Source of the DNA: Phoronis australis | Lineage: Eukaryota > Phoronida > Phoronidae | NCBI GenBank assembly: GCA_002633005.1 | Contig: NMRA01000149.1 | Span: forward strand, 640,440 to 702,439 | DNA: 62,000 bases | Direction: 5' to 3' | In this document: piece after piece, positions 36,101 through 49,000 of the stretch | Numbering within the stretch: the first letter of the stretch is position 1 | How the letters are laid out: every line of letters starts with the position of its first letter | Translations under genes and position numbers: made by a program | Notes under the pieces: generated by a model | Databases searched by the model: none | What the model was told of the DNA's origin: nothing | What the model saw: only the letters and a program-made list of their open reading frames with translations

Positions 36101-39100
36101 TTTAATTATCATTAACAGAAATCAGCTTGAATTTGTCCCATTGAAAGTAATTTGCTTGTTTTCAGGAAAGGCTCACAACGTATGGGTTTGCATCTCGTTT
36201 CTCTGGCAAGTTTCTGGAAGAGGAGGTCAATGAAGGTGTGGTTTTCCCTAATTTGTATTTTGTATAGTTTGTACAATGACAGACTTGATGTAAATATACT
36301 GCCAGCAACATACTCCCACAAGTGTTTATCTTGCTATCTTCGTATAAGTTATACTATTTGCGTGCCACTTATTTTTAGTGCATTAATGTTGGCAAAATGA
36401 AGTGAAATAATGAGAGCATGTGTAATCTAAGTTCATGACACAGTTAATCACCAGTCTATCACTGATGCGTATGTGTAAAATGGTGCTGGTTAGGAATTCA
36501 TAACGGTTATGGTCAGAAACACAGTGCCATCTAAATGTCATGAAGCATTGTGTTTGTTTATTTACTTTCAGTAATCTGTCAATGCTTCTGTTTTAGGGAC
36601 TTCAGCCACCAACAAAATGCATCAAAAGGTGAAAGATGATGATAATTATGGTGGTGTTGCCATGGATACAGACTGTGACGAAGATGATGATACAAAAGCT
36701 GCCAAACTGGTTCAAAACTGGAATACAGTATACAGTGATGGTTAGTGGAAATAAAAGCTAAGGAAATGATGGTATACACATATAGGAAAAACAGCAATGA
36801 GCAACCTTTATTGTGGAGGATAGAAACCATATTTGTTAAGACAATTGCCGTCATTAACTGGCTTACACGGTGATAGAACTCTCCTTTCTCCTGGAGATAA
36901 GAAAGCGCATGATCTTGTTTTGGAAATCAGGTACATTTTCGTGTCTCATTGATTGATGTCAGGAAGCCGAAGAATTTCAGATCACGCATCCACGGGTATT
37001 GGTCCAGTTTAGCAAACTTTCTCCTGTTGGAGTTGCATCCCACAGCAGTATTACTTTGTTGGCATTAGAGGGACAAGTAGAGTAATGAAGCCAAGAACAA
37101 CAACAAATCACATGTGAAATTCCAGTGACACGAAAAGGACAGCAAAGATGCCTAACGGATGTTTACAGCATTGTTGATTATACAACGAGATTCAAGTTTC
37201 GCTTTGTAATCTGGGACAGCGCCATTGCATGCTGTTTTACTAATTCACCCTTGTTCAGTTTTCTACGTTCCAGTTAAAATAGCAGCGTTATAATGGCCGT
37301 TCAAATACATTTAAATCCTTTTGCGTAGGCTAATATTTGATCACTTAATATGTAGTCCACATTGTTGAGATTTCGACTTTGCCTGTAGCAATTGCTTTCA
37401 CTTTTATGGGTTTGTGAAATTCTTTTTTACCATTTGTTGCTCTTTCCATGAGCCTGTCACACTGGTAATGACTGTTATTGTGTTTTTTTTCAGATGATGG
37501 TTCAGTACATGAAGATGGAAAAGTGTCTGAAGTATCGAATGAACTGCTGGCTAAAGACGAACTGACAGGAAATAATGGTACTATTTTGAACACAGCACAC
37601 TTAGTAGAAAACTTATTGCCTAAATTCCCATATGCTGGAAATGTAAACTTGGCATAGTCCATAAAAAGTCGCAAATTAATTGCAGTATGTCTGAAAGTTG
37701 TGAGAATTAAGTGTGAGCAATTTGTTACTGTTTGCATGATGTTTTGTTCCATGAGGAAAATTGTGTTTAGATCACTATAATTACAACGCTGTGATGTTGA
37801 ATATCATTTTGTCATCAAATTTCTCAAGCAAAATAACCTTTTAGGAAAACGTAGTTTGTTGTGCTACTATAATGAGCATTTGGTAAAATTTTAAGTATTT
37901 TTAAGCCTTTGAAAACTGAAGAAGGCTATTTGAGCAACTTTCTCGCAAATTAAAGATTTTTTTTAATATTAATTGATTTGTAAGGTGAGTACGTTCTCAA
38001 ACAAGGCGTAAAGAAAAAGAGGAAAAAGAAGTCCAAAGAAAAAAAATCACTTGCAGAGATTGATGGAGACAAGATGGGTAAGCAAATGTTAGGTGCCTGT
38101 TTCTCTGAAAAGACTGCCATCTTGTGCCAGTTGTCAGTTTAATCTGTGCTGTTAATTTTGGTTGTAACTTTATGCCTATTTGAAACCTGTTGTAAGACAA
38201 CGAAAAGGTTATGATTACTATGGCAGTGATATTAGCAAGTTTTTATCATGGGCGAAGACAGTAGATCTTTAGGAATTTTATTGATTTTAACAAGAGATAC
38301 CTGATGTTGTTGAGAGATGTAGACTTGGCAATTTTACTGAATACACGGAAGACCTGAGACATGACGGGGTTGTCCCGTTGCTCCCAACTTATTTTATTCT
38401 ATTGCCCAGTGCTGTTTTGAATTCTCTACCTTGATCTTGTTACAGCTATGGGACCTTTTCTAAAATTTTAATATTTGGTAATGTTAACAAAATGTAGGTC
38501 TTGAGCCATCCAGCAACTTCACAATATATTGAGAATAAGACTCGTCTGGTAGACTGAGTAGTATACTATTCTTAGTACCTTAGCGACCTCTCGTCTCCTT
38601 CAGTGGCTTGATGTAAAATTCCAGTGACCAAAGTTCCCGCTACTAGGATTTTACATCAACTCATCGATGGAGACGAGAGGTCTCCGAGGTTCTAGTCCTT
38701 TTTTCAGTGCATTTGATAATTGCTATTGCTAAAACTATATACCATCTTACTGTTTTTTTTTTAGTTAATGAAAATAGTGATTGTGATGTTTTGGTATCTG
38801 GTTTGTTTTTAGCTGGTGAACAGAGTGAATTTTCCATGTTACATGTTGAAGAGACCACACAGACACTGAAAACTCAAATGAACAAAGGCTTGAAGAACGA
38901 ATTGAAGAACGGTATTACTTCTTGTAGTCTCAGAAAACAGCTGTTGTCATTGCAAAATTATAGTACAGTGTCATGACTTATTTTCCCACAAAGTAGGTAA
39001 AAACTGGTGATTAATAATTTTTGAGAAAACCTGCGAGTGAGAATTTGGATGGGGAAATGAAGTGAGTTTGGAAAAGTGGTTCCCTTTAAATAACTCATCA

Positions 39101-40566
39101 GTAAAAATAGTAGCAAACTGTTAAATCAAACGCATGGCCATGTACTGCAATTAGATAGACGAAACAGCTCTTGCCATTAGATGTGTGGAGAAATGAGTAA
39201 TTTGTCCATACTATCTTATTAATTAAATTTGTCTCTTGTTTTGGACTTCGAACCAAAGACCTTTCCAGTCTTTTTGGTAGGATTCAGATACTGGTACGTC
39301 TGGTGCCCTCAATCACTGGGAGTAGGTTTTCACAGCTTACGCAGCAGGGAATTCTCTAGCGCGTGTGTACATGCAAACATAAAGAAACCATGTGTGATAG
39401 CCTAAAAGCTGCTTAATCCTGAGGCAAATTCTGCAAAAATGAGACATTTCTCCAGCATAATTCAAATTGTAATAAGAAACTTCCAATTTCAGGAAACCTA
39501 GTGAGTTTAATCCAGGTAAAATTTCCCAGTTTACATGGGACCAACTGCTGCAAATTTGAATACTGGCACCTAGTTAAAGAAGGGGTTCCGGGGTGAAATG
39601 AGCATACAGCAATTCCTAACTCGACCATATTGTCATGTATGCTAATTATCATTTTCAAAAGTGAAAGTTGATCCCCCAACATTATCACAATTTGCAGACT
39701 TTCACAAAAAAACATCTCTCTTGATGTTTGATAAACATTGAAAGTTTTTATTTCTACTGTTTTGCTATTCAGAGAAAAAGAAAACGAAAGACAGCAAAAA
39801 GAGAATGATTTCACAAACTCAAGAATTGCCTGAAAAGAAAACAGGTGCATCAGCTTTGGTGGAACCCAAACAGAAAAAGGTGAAAAGGTCGTCTTCCCAA
39901 ATTAGTCAGAATGATGCTGCTGGTCCAAAGATTAAAAAGCCGTGCTTTTCAGCACCAAAGAACAAGGTAGTGAAAGCTCAAGTTTATGTCAAAAACCAGG
40001 TAGATTCAAAGGCTAAAAAAGAGACTGGTGGTGCTATGGCTTTACACAGTGATGTTTTTACCATGGATGTAAGCAAGGATTGTAAAGATATTTCAGGGGA
40101 TGCCATTGTGAATAGCCATCAAGAGAAAAACAGTGTCAAGCTTTGTGAAACAACAGCAAAAGAAAACCTCAAGAATGACACTGGTAAGAAAAGAACAAAA
40201 AAATTCAGTGATGTAAAATCTTCGAAATCCTCTGAAGATAGCATTGAAAGTAAACATAGTTCCATGGAACAAACAGGTGATGTGAAACATGCGAGAAAGG
40301 TAAAGAAGCCCAAGTTTGCAGCGCCTGTGATGAAGACCAGGGATGACACTAAAGAAAAATGCAAGAATAAAGAGCCCGTCTCAGAACTTGAAAGAATCAA
40401 GAATGAGGACTGTGAAGATGCCATCGACTTGAATGTGTTGGACAAGTTAGACTTAGAATTGACAAAAACTGTAGACTTTGCAGGATTGAATGATAGTCAG
40501 TTATCCAAAAACCTTGAATTACAAAGGGATAGTGACGACTCACAGCCATTTGATTTAGAGGAATAA
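24150..40566 (+). CDS. ZCWPW1: Zinc finger CW-type and PWWP domain protein 1-like
   Basis: Histone reader; in mammals ZCWPW1 binds H3K4me3 (CW) and H3K36me3 (PWWP) at PRDM9-marked meiotic hotspots. Coding exons: 24150-24252, 24367-24470, 24765-24842, 25843-25933, 29938-30048, 30789-30948, 31903-32090, 32460-32651, 33386-33512, 34453-34522, 35124-35231, 35815-35898, 36166-36235, 36597-36740, 37494-37577, 37985-38077, 38765-38911, 39773-40566; all phases match, 915 residues. N-terminal third acidic, then a Lys-rich stretch. CW domain ~309-355: TWVQCDDCAKW with Cys314/317 and Cys338/349, aromatic Trp311, Trp320, Trp336. PWWP domain ~370-440, with PWWP itself (384-387) formed across the exon 33386-33512/34453-34522 junction, then YHVVFFGDKVSRCW. 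The C-terminal exon is Lys/Ser-rich with an acidic end. Exon 9 could instead begin at 33347 (+13 residues) and exon 17 at 38813. Vertebrate ZCWPW2 is a paralogue; this long form fits ZCWPW1. Confidence 0.93.
25561..25811 (-). repeat. Dispersed repeat R, right copy (inverted)
   Basis: Reverse-complement partner of 20793-21050, ending just 32 bp before the acceptor-side exon at 25843 of ZCWPW1. With the left copy it brackets ZCWPW1 exons 1-3. The overlapping ORF at 25196-25597 shows no recognisable domain. Confidence 0.75.
27340..27560 (+). repeat. Repeat X2, direct copy of part of X1
   Basis: Same-orientation diverged copy of 22590-22800, best conserved around CAGCCGTTTAAGTG, AACAATCTAGTAAA and CATTTTCTTG, ending at TAATCCTC. 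Located in ZCWPW1 intron 4. Confidence 0.65.
28367..28498 (+). repeat. Imperfect tandem duplication, ~68-bp unit, two copies
   Basis: TTGCTGGTCACAGTCC followed by GACG(C/T)AACAC and GGCAGT...TACCCAC occurs twice in succession. Intronic, no coding content. Confidence 0.7.
33914..34208. repeat. Foldback repeat with ~95-bp arms in ZCWPW1 intron
   Basis: The left arm 33914-34010 and right arm 34117-34208 are diverged reverse complements (CTTGACATGTTTC, AACACCAT, CAGTGG, CACCTTGT), with a ~106-base spacer. It sits in the intron between ZCWPW1 exons 33386-33512 and 34453-34522, that is, between the two halves of the PWWP motif. Probably a foldback MITE. Confidence 0.75.
38573..38694. repeat. Foldback repeat with ~48-bp arms in ZCWPW1 intron
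   Basis: Left arm 38573-38620 and right arm 38647-38694 pair through ACCTCTCGTCTCC and TTGATGTAAAAT, with a ~26-base loop. It ends about 70 bp upstream of the exon at 38765. Confidence 0.75.
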
Positions 40567-43087
40567 TTGAAATGTGCATACATTGCAAAGCTTTTCTTTT
40601 AAAGTTCTAAATATTATGAATATTTTAATTTTTCACATTCGTAAAAGTTCCCATTTTTACACTGTTAATCTATTTTTGTTGTTGTTATTTATTTCAGTGT
40701 TACTGTTGTTTTACATTTTGTTGAAATATAATAGTTAAAATTAAAATTATTGCATTGAGGCAGTGTTGAAAAATATAAAAACTGAAGTACAGCCTCCCTC
40801 GTTTTCTGGAATAATGCTTTATGAAACATGTTTCATTGACATACAAAGGATGTGAAAACAATAAGTAGTTTATTTTGTTACATTTAGCCTTCTATACATC
40901 AATTTCATGGCTGCAATGAGACCTATAAGAACATGCTATTGTCATGAAGATGCTACTATTTAGGACAAGTTTGTAGATATCACTTACGACCTTGGGTTAG
41001 ACCACATTTCAAGATGATCGTTATAAACAAAAGTTTGGAGATAATGTTGGTCTTTTCTTTTCAACTAATTGGTTTACAAGAAATCAGATAATACGATTTG
41101 CCATCACAAAATAGAAAGCAGGATAACAGATTGCAATTTACTCTCAACAAATATCATTTACCACATTTCCAATCAGACCTCACTTTCGCATTTACTATTG
41201 ACTACAGAGTTACTTAAAGATATATTGAGCAATGTTGAGGTAATTTGAGTATTACCTTAGGGCATCCTGTTTCACACAATGGCAAGTGTCAAATGTGATT
41301 TTAAAAATGGGTGTGAAATAAGGCAACTTATTTTTTTGTCACGATTATGCTGTGGTAGGAATGAGGTGTTATTTTTGACCCACTAAACCACTTCATTCTT
41401 AAGTTACTTTGGAAGTTGGCCATTTTTGACCTGCCAATGTAGTGCTCAATATAACTTTAATTTTTTATTACGAAATATCCACACACAAATGACCTAAATA
41501 AACAGTCCTGGCTTTATGTAACTTACTCATCAACATTGACAAAACTATTTAATAACTGATCTAGATAACAAAAACTGTATTTCAAACAGAACATGATTGT
41601 TGTAACAAAGGGCAAAAGCCTGTAAATGGCAAAAAATCTCAAGATATATGTACATCTTGTCAAATACAATGGGTATAGCAAAACAGTGAAGCTCAATTAT
41701 TGAACTACTTGCACTGAAGCAAAATGTACACACTATCACTTACAGTACTTGTTGTGTGGGAGCATCTCGTTTTCAAATAAATTTATCAACATGACAATTT
41801 TAATGAAATCTCACCTCAAAAAACTTCCCGAAAATGAAAAGCCCAAGGGCTTAGAAGTTTTAGCTGAAAAGGAAGAGGCTGTTTGAGTAAATTCTGAATT
41901 TTTGAAGCGATCGGCGTTGAAACATTTTATTTTAAAGATGCATTTTGCATGCTTAGCTGGCCAAAAATTGAAAAAGGCCATTTACTCTCATAAATTGGTC
42001 TTATAATAACCCTTCTGTAATATGATTCTCTTTCTGTTACCAACAAGAACATCAAAAGCATTCAGTGACTTCAGAAACGCTTTGTAATTTATTGAGATTG
42101 GCCAACCATAAAAAGATGTATTCGAAAATGGTATAAGTGCGCATTGCCTGTGACTCATTTGGCAATAATTCAAGATCAAAACAGTGGTAATGTTTTGAAA
42201 CCTTAATGCGCATCAGCTGAAAGTTAAAATTCAAATCAAACAGCTTCTCCTCACATGCTCCACAAATCACATTTGAACAATGAATTGCTACTACAAGAAA
42301 AAATAAATAACAAACAATAAATTATGCACAGCTTAAAACTCCAAAAACATTTACAATGTGAGCATCCTACACGGAAGAAAAATATTGCACATAACCAAAA
42401 ATGCTATTATATATTTACTGTGGATTGTGGCCAAGTTTCATTTTCGAACAAAATATCATTTACTCACTAAAGGTAATCAAAAATGATGACTTGCACCAGT
42501 TGCTGTAAACATATTGTAAGGATAAGACCATTGCATGTGCTATCAGCAGTCAAATAAAATTTTGAAGTGTATCAGACATTTTTAAAGAACAAGAGTGACT
42601 GAACAGTCCTAATATTGACTAGAAAAAAGAAACTACTCACAAATTAACTATTACAGGAAACTGAGCGGGGATTAGCCAGGCTACACTGCTACAAAAAAAA
42701 TCAAGAGAAATGGCAAATAAAGACATCACAGCTCGCACAAGTAGTCACAAAAATATACATATTACACCTTTACATTCATTTCTACATGTTGCGCCTGTCA
42801 ACCACGGACATCACCTTTGAAAGGCCTATGGACTTCCAGTATTTAGTGCTAAGCTCATACACCTGAAATCACAGCAGCTGTGCTTACTACTAACAGTGAA
42901 CAATTTGTTCAAATCACAGTCTTGTGTTCATTTTCAAAATACCATAATTTAGTTGCCTAAAGGATGAAATGCCAAAGAGTAATTAACAATGACATAGTTT
43001 TGTGTATATCATATAACAACAACTAACACTACAATATTCAGACACCAATTTAATAGCAGCATTTTACTACGGAACCATTTTTATCTT
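40567..43087. other. Convergent 3' ends of ZCWPW1 and KIF1
   Basis: Holds the 3' UTRs of both genes. A plus-strand ATTAAA at 40740-40745 is a weak candidate signal for ZCWPW1. A minus-strand AATAAA (TTTATT near 40869) is one candidate for KIF1 and would give a UTR over 2 kb. A dispersed repeat lies at 41225-41455. No coding gene is seen. Confidence 0.4.
41225..41455 (+). repeat. Dispersed repeat S, copy 1
   Basis: Shares CACAATGGCAAGTGTC, GTGTTATTTTTG and a tail ending GTGCTC with 59880-60125, same orientation. The ends TATTGAGCA (left) and TGCTCAATA (right) are inverted, suggesting a short MITE. Confidence 0.6.
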
Positions 43088-46000
43088 CTACACTGGCAGC
43101 GTTGGTTTTCGCCTAGATAACTTTGACCTGAAAGTAAATGAAACTGACTTCAGATGAATCAAGAAAGAACAATGTTATCTCGCAAGAGAAAAAAGCGCTA
43201 CACTGAACATCTGAAAAAAACTGGACTATGAGTTTTGACTATGAGTTATGATAATGACATGTGTATGTATAATATGTACATTTGTGTGTGCACATACATA
43301 CATACACATACATATTCAGTATATTCACAATACTTCATAATATGACAAGCATCACAGAAACCAGTCTTTCAGTTTCATAAACCATGTGGGCGTCCAGACC
43401 AAAAGGATTTAGTGCATGATGAATTCTTTTCTCATGAGCTGTAGTAGTTTCTCATGCTTCACAATTCTTTTCTTGCAACAGTTTATTCTTTGCAAAGCCA
43501 GTTAACCAAGCTCATGTAACCTTGATATTCATGCTTCATCATAGGAGGGAAAGGTAACTGCAGCAGCCAATACACTTGAAAATGGAAAATTGTCATGGGA
43601 CAACATGTGAACCTTTCAAATTCACATCTAACTTACATCTTCATGGTTTCTCGCTTGAGTTTGGAACCATGGTAAAGACAACCTATCCGAGTGGCTTGTA
43701 TCAGCATGTAATCGAGACCAAAGAAAGTGGTAACTTATGCTGACAAATTAGGTGATGATGAGTTAAGCCAGATAGTGTGCATTTATATCAGCAATTTTCT
43801 TTTGGACAACTCTGCCTTTTGAACAATTATTTGTTGACCAACTATTTAGCTACTTTACCTGATCTGTCCAGCCAGAAGTGGGTTTATGGCATAGAGCCAG
43901 TCATGGATGTCTTTATCGTCACAGGTCTGTATCAGGAAGCCACGGTGTTTGGTCATCACAGAGAATGTGTTTCGCGTCTGAAAATATGTACCAAGCTATT
44001 AAATGGAAGGTTGTTGAAACTGGAATTAATGACAAGAGCAACGGAGAAGGTTTCTGTGTACCCATCATGTGCATCGCAAACAGTGCAGATATAAGAAATG
44101 ATCATTATTATAAGAACTCTTATTACATGGAGCAATACAAGTAAACTTAATAATAGTTTCTAGGGAGCACAAAGCAAGTCAGAAATGCTCTCCTTAATAG
44201 GAACACACCTCTCATCTTTCATTGAGATTCTTCAAGAAGTTTGGACAATAGGGAGGCAGACGACAAAGGACACAAAACAACTGAAAGGCCACTAGGGGAC
44301 CAAATGTAGGTCAAATCTATCCGAAACGAGACCTGTGCTGATGTTTAGTAACTTATTTGTCAAATTCCATGAATATCCGTTAAAGAACTAGGTAGGTAGG
44401 TAACACGACAAATGCAAATAAAATTGCCTCTAGGCTACTCTACAGTAGGCGGATTTGTCCCAGTATCCATGTCAGCAGTACTCTCTATACAAACGCATGC
44501 CAAATTACATGATGATCCATCAAGGAATTTGTATAATTAAGCCACAGGCAAAAAATAAGATTACCACAAGTGTGCACCACAGCAGTTGGACCCATTCAAA
44601 CATTGCCAGCCATGCACTTCCCAGAAGGAACACATAATATGTCAATTTTCATGAAAGTCCTTGGGATGATTAGGCCAGTTCCGTTCGAAAGTCATCGACA
44701 TCCATTATCACTTTCATCGAATACACTTGCCAAACTTAACAAAGTTCTTCCAAGGGTTCATGACATACAGCCACTGATGCAAATAAAATTGCCACTAGCA
44801 TCATCAGCTCTCCTCTTCCTAGTATACCACTTTTAATAATCATCCTTAGCATGGTTTGGCTGATAGAGAAATGGATGCCAAAAAACAGACTTGGAAACAG
44901 AATACCAAGTGGCTACTTGGTGGTGCAGAATACTTCGAATTCCATTTGAAAATGAGAAATTGGCGTTGACTACCTAATAGATAACTACTTAAATTTTATG
45001 AAAACCCATCAAGGAACTCTCCGAAGACAAGTTAATGGGAAAAAATACAACTGCCACTAAGGGGCATATCAGAAGCCGGATACATCCGGAAAATAGCTCA
45101 TGTTGTCCCATACATTACTGGAACATGTCTGCAAAATTTCATGAAGATCTATCAAGGGGTTTTAGAGATACAGCAGCAGACAACGGACGGAAGGACAGAG
45201 ATGATGGCACAATGACCTCACACTCACACATCTATGCGAGTGTATAATTAATACTTCTTATTCGTTAGTCAAAATATTCAGTCTTGATTACAAAAATTAA
45301 ACGTAAATTTGTAAACTGTTCTGTATCTCCGTGCCACAAATAAAGGTCAGGAGCAAAAATTACAACTACATCGCCAGAGGAGTGTTCTACAAAGCCTTCA
45401 GTGACTTGCTAAGCATGTTCACCAAATATTTTATCCTTGTAAGGTGAAAACAAATGCACAAAGTACAATCGGGTACATTAAATATAGGATTTAAGTTAGG
45501 GCTGTTCCAGCAAAATCTGTATGGGAGGGGGGGGGAAGGCACTTTTATTTCGTACCCACCGCCCATATTTTTCATTTATTTCTCCAACCCATGACCCATA
45601 ATTTTTTAATTATTTTTAATAGGTTAAAATATAAAATCCAACACTTGCAAACAAATTGCCTCCAGGACGACTTGTTAAGAACTTAGATGATTGACAGACA
45701 AGAACTAGTTGTCTTGTCCAATATTGTCAAAAACTAAAGTAGCCTGTGAGCAATACTTTTGGCAGCCACCAGGTGTCTCTGTTCACCATGTGTCTATAAT
45801 TTCAATGAACCTTTTTGTCAATTATAAGGATCTATGAATCTCAAACTGTCTCCACAAACTCTTTTATACTTCTATGTCAAGTGAATATTGGAACTTGTTT
45901 ATCTTACTCCTCATACTTTTTATTTAAAAATCATCAATTTTCTTATATGTGTTAACACCAGTTTAGTGTTGCATATCTTTTCAATTCAATAGGACTGCAG

Positions 46001-49000
46001 ACAAACAGTTGGCTCAAATCAAGTTGCCCATGACTTGATTAATGGCTTAGTGAACATATTGCACTCTGTTCACTGGCAATATGGGCTTTTTTGTATTGGG
46101 ATAACTTAAGATACATGCAATTGCATTTTTTAGAGTGTTTAGGGCTGACGTAACCAACCTGTGAACATCAACAGGTCAAAAAATACCACCCATTTTTAAT
46201 GCATCACTTCTTACAGGAACGACCACCCATAATTTGAGTTTTTTTCTGAAGACCACCACCCATGAATTTTTATTTCTACTGCCGTCCCCCCCCTCCCACA
46301 CGGATTTTACTGGAACAGCCCTTAGCTTTTCATGGTCATATGGGAATGTTTTCACCAAACAGAGACTGGCACTTCAATCAATGCTAATGCAAATGTAAAG
46401 TCAATTGTGTAATTCTGGACAGTGACAAAACTGTAACTCCAACTACAGCTGTGGTTCTTTAGTGTGTAACAGTATCACAAGATGATTTCATTCTTACGAG
46501 ACACAAATGAAGCAGAACCACCATGTCAACGACGTAATTAAAATTAATTTATGCGAACCAATCAAAGATACCCATGAATACACCAGTACATGAATTCCAT
46601 TACTTTTGCCCAAGCGAAGGTAGAGAAGGATTTACTGATGAACAGATTTTTTTGAAAAGCAAATGATCAACAAAAATGAGTGAAATGTCCCACAACAGCC
46701 CGCATGCACTAAATGTAGCAAAAAGGGAGGGTGGGTGGCAAAAGCTTGGTTTGCAGTTTACCTGGATGTCGTCCAAACACAACTCCTCATTTATCTTAAA
46801 ACAAACCTCCAATATCAGAGAGGGAATCAGTTAAGCTACACAACACACCTGATATTAAATTCAAAAGTATTAACACACCTGACCCCAGTTTCCATACACA
46901 ACTTTATAACAAAAATACAGAATCGTGTAAACTAGCCATCTGTTCCAAAAATACATTTGGAAAGATCAGTATCTTAACTTGAGAAATAATTTAACCAATG
47001 AGACTAAATTTACTACAATTTTTATTCAAAGAGTCTAATAAGTTCAAGGAACACTCATTATATAAGATTCCGCTAAAAAGCACCAAAGAAAAGGGTAAAG
47101 TGATTCTCAAACCCCAGAACTTTATGTCCATTACACTAAGACTTGTACTGCATTGACATAATGATCAAATTCAATTCTTTATGGTAGATGTACCCAAAAA
47201 TTAAGTGAAACAATAGACCTTTGGAAGCAAGGGCAGATAACACAAACCTTGGACTTAGACTCAACACAAATTACGTTACAAGCAAAACGAGACTAAATAA
47301 ACAATCAAAAGTGCACAAAATGTGTCAGCTCATTTCTTGGAGGTTTGTTACACAGTGCACCTATGAGACGGCAGCGATCGTGCAGTAATTGTGTCCCTCA
47401 CAGTTACCTACCTTCAACATTGCCTGTTGATCTTCACTATACTCTATCTGTGCAGTGGCCAGGTTTATAAGGCCCCTAACTACAGGATCCCTGTCACTGT
47501 TGTACAGATAGACATATGGTCGGCGTACAGACTGAAATTTTAATAGACAATACAGCTGATGAGATGTGAAACTTTCTTTATCAATTATAACGAATATTTC
47601 AAAAAACCAAGAGAATCTGTGTTAACAAAATTTAATGAAGGAAAACTCAGTCAGACATGGGTGAGTGTTTTTTGCTCAACTGGACAAGTTCTCTGGTATA
47701 ATTGTTCAAGTTGGTGCATACAGCCTTTCAAATAGGTCTGAATTTGTATAAAATTGCTTGATAGGGTAGGATCAGGTTGATGCGAGTTTTATGGCAGGTA
47801 TCAAATACCAAGTAAAATTACAGATGGGTAATCAAAGTTAGCCTCCATTAATCGGACTACCACAAGCAACAGCTGGATGTAATCTCACAACAGAGGCCTA
47901 CCCCTACACATGGAAGAGAGGAAAATAAGCCCCTGCCATGTGTTGCGCAGAACTCTTACCACGTGATGTGGAACACCACCCTACACAAAATACCACTGAG
48001 GCTGAACTATAACCACGCGCAGACACCCTTGCCATGCAAAAATTGGGCAGTATGTGATTAGATGGCAGAGGCCACTATCCTGTAGCCCAGAAGACCAGTT
48101 CTTACTGAACAAAGCTGAATAATTGATATGAAGGAACATTGTTATTTAACACAGAGATCATCATGATTGGTTTTGAATAAGAAGAAATAGCTGTTTTCAC
48201 TTTGTTGTAGTCTCAAGGCCAGAGAGCACTGGCGTGCCATTTTACAATGTATTGTCGTGCAGTGATTTGCACAGTACATAGAGACTGGGATGCGCACTTC
48301 AGTCACTTACGCTGAACCTTGCCCTTGGTAAGAATGCCTGACTGTGGTAAGTTTTATGCGCAGTAGAGTTTTTGTGGAGTGCATTAACAGACAAATATCC
48401 ATGGTAAGAGTAAACAGTTTGTTTCTCCCACATGATATCACAAGTTATATATTCACTGCAACAGTTCTCACCACAAACTTCTTCACCCAGCCACTGGTGC
48501 TCTCCTCCAGGAACATCAGGAAGCCCTTCCTCGACACTATCGGGCTCACACGCATTTCCTCTATGACTGGCACAAACAGTAGTTGGTCACTGTCGACCCC
48601 CGATCCCTCCGACCTGATACTACTGATGCTGTGACAGGAGACAGATTTGCGATGCTCCTCTGGGGTGATGGGTCTGGGAAGGAAAGCAGAGGGAGCTAAT
48701 TAAGAAAGTTGTTTCATAAATGCAAAGAATACAAGAATGAAACTGGAAAGAAATTCACACGCAATAGACATTTTAGCAGTTAACTGATCACTTAGAATTT
48801 AAACTACTTAATGACACTTATTTCTAACTTTGCACATACTTGAAGTTCTCCGACATTGACGAACTTATGCTGCACGTCATTTTATCTGAGTCTGACCCCG
48901 AGGTCTCACTGTCATCTGAGCATGGTAAACTAGTCCCCGTTTCTGCAGACTTCAACGGCGGCGGATTGCTTGGGATTCTACAAGGCGTCATGAATTTTAG

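Noticed and set aside
39413-39850. 145-codon minus-strand ORF
   Set aside because: Covers ZCWPW1 intron and the start of its last exon in antisense; no domain.
43777-44144. Plus-strand ORFs over 43.8-44.1 kb
   Set aside because: Antisense to the KIF1 PH-domain exon 43859-43977.
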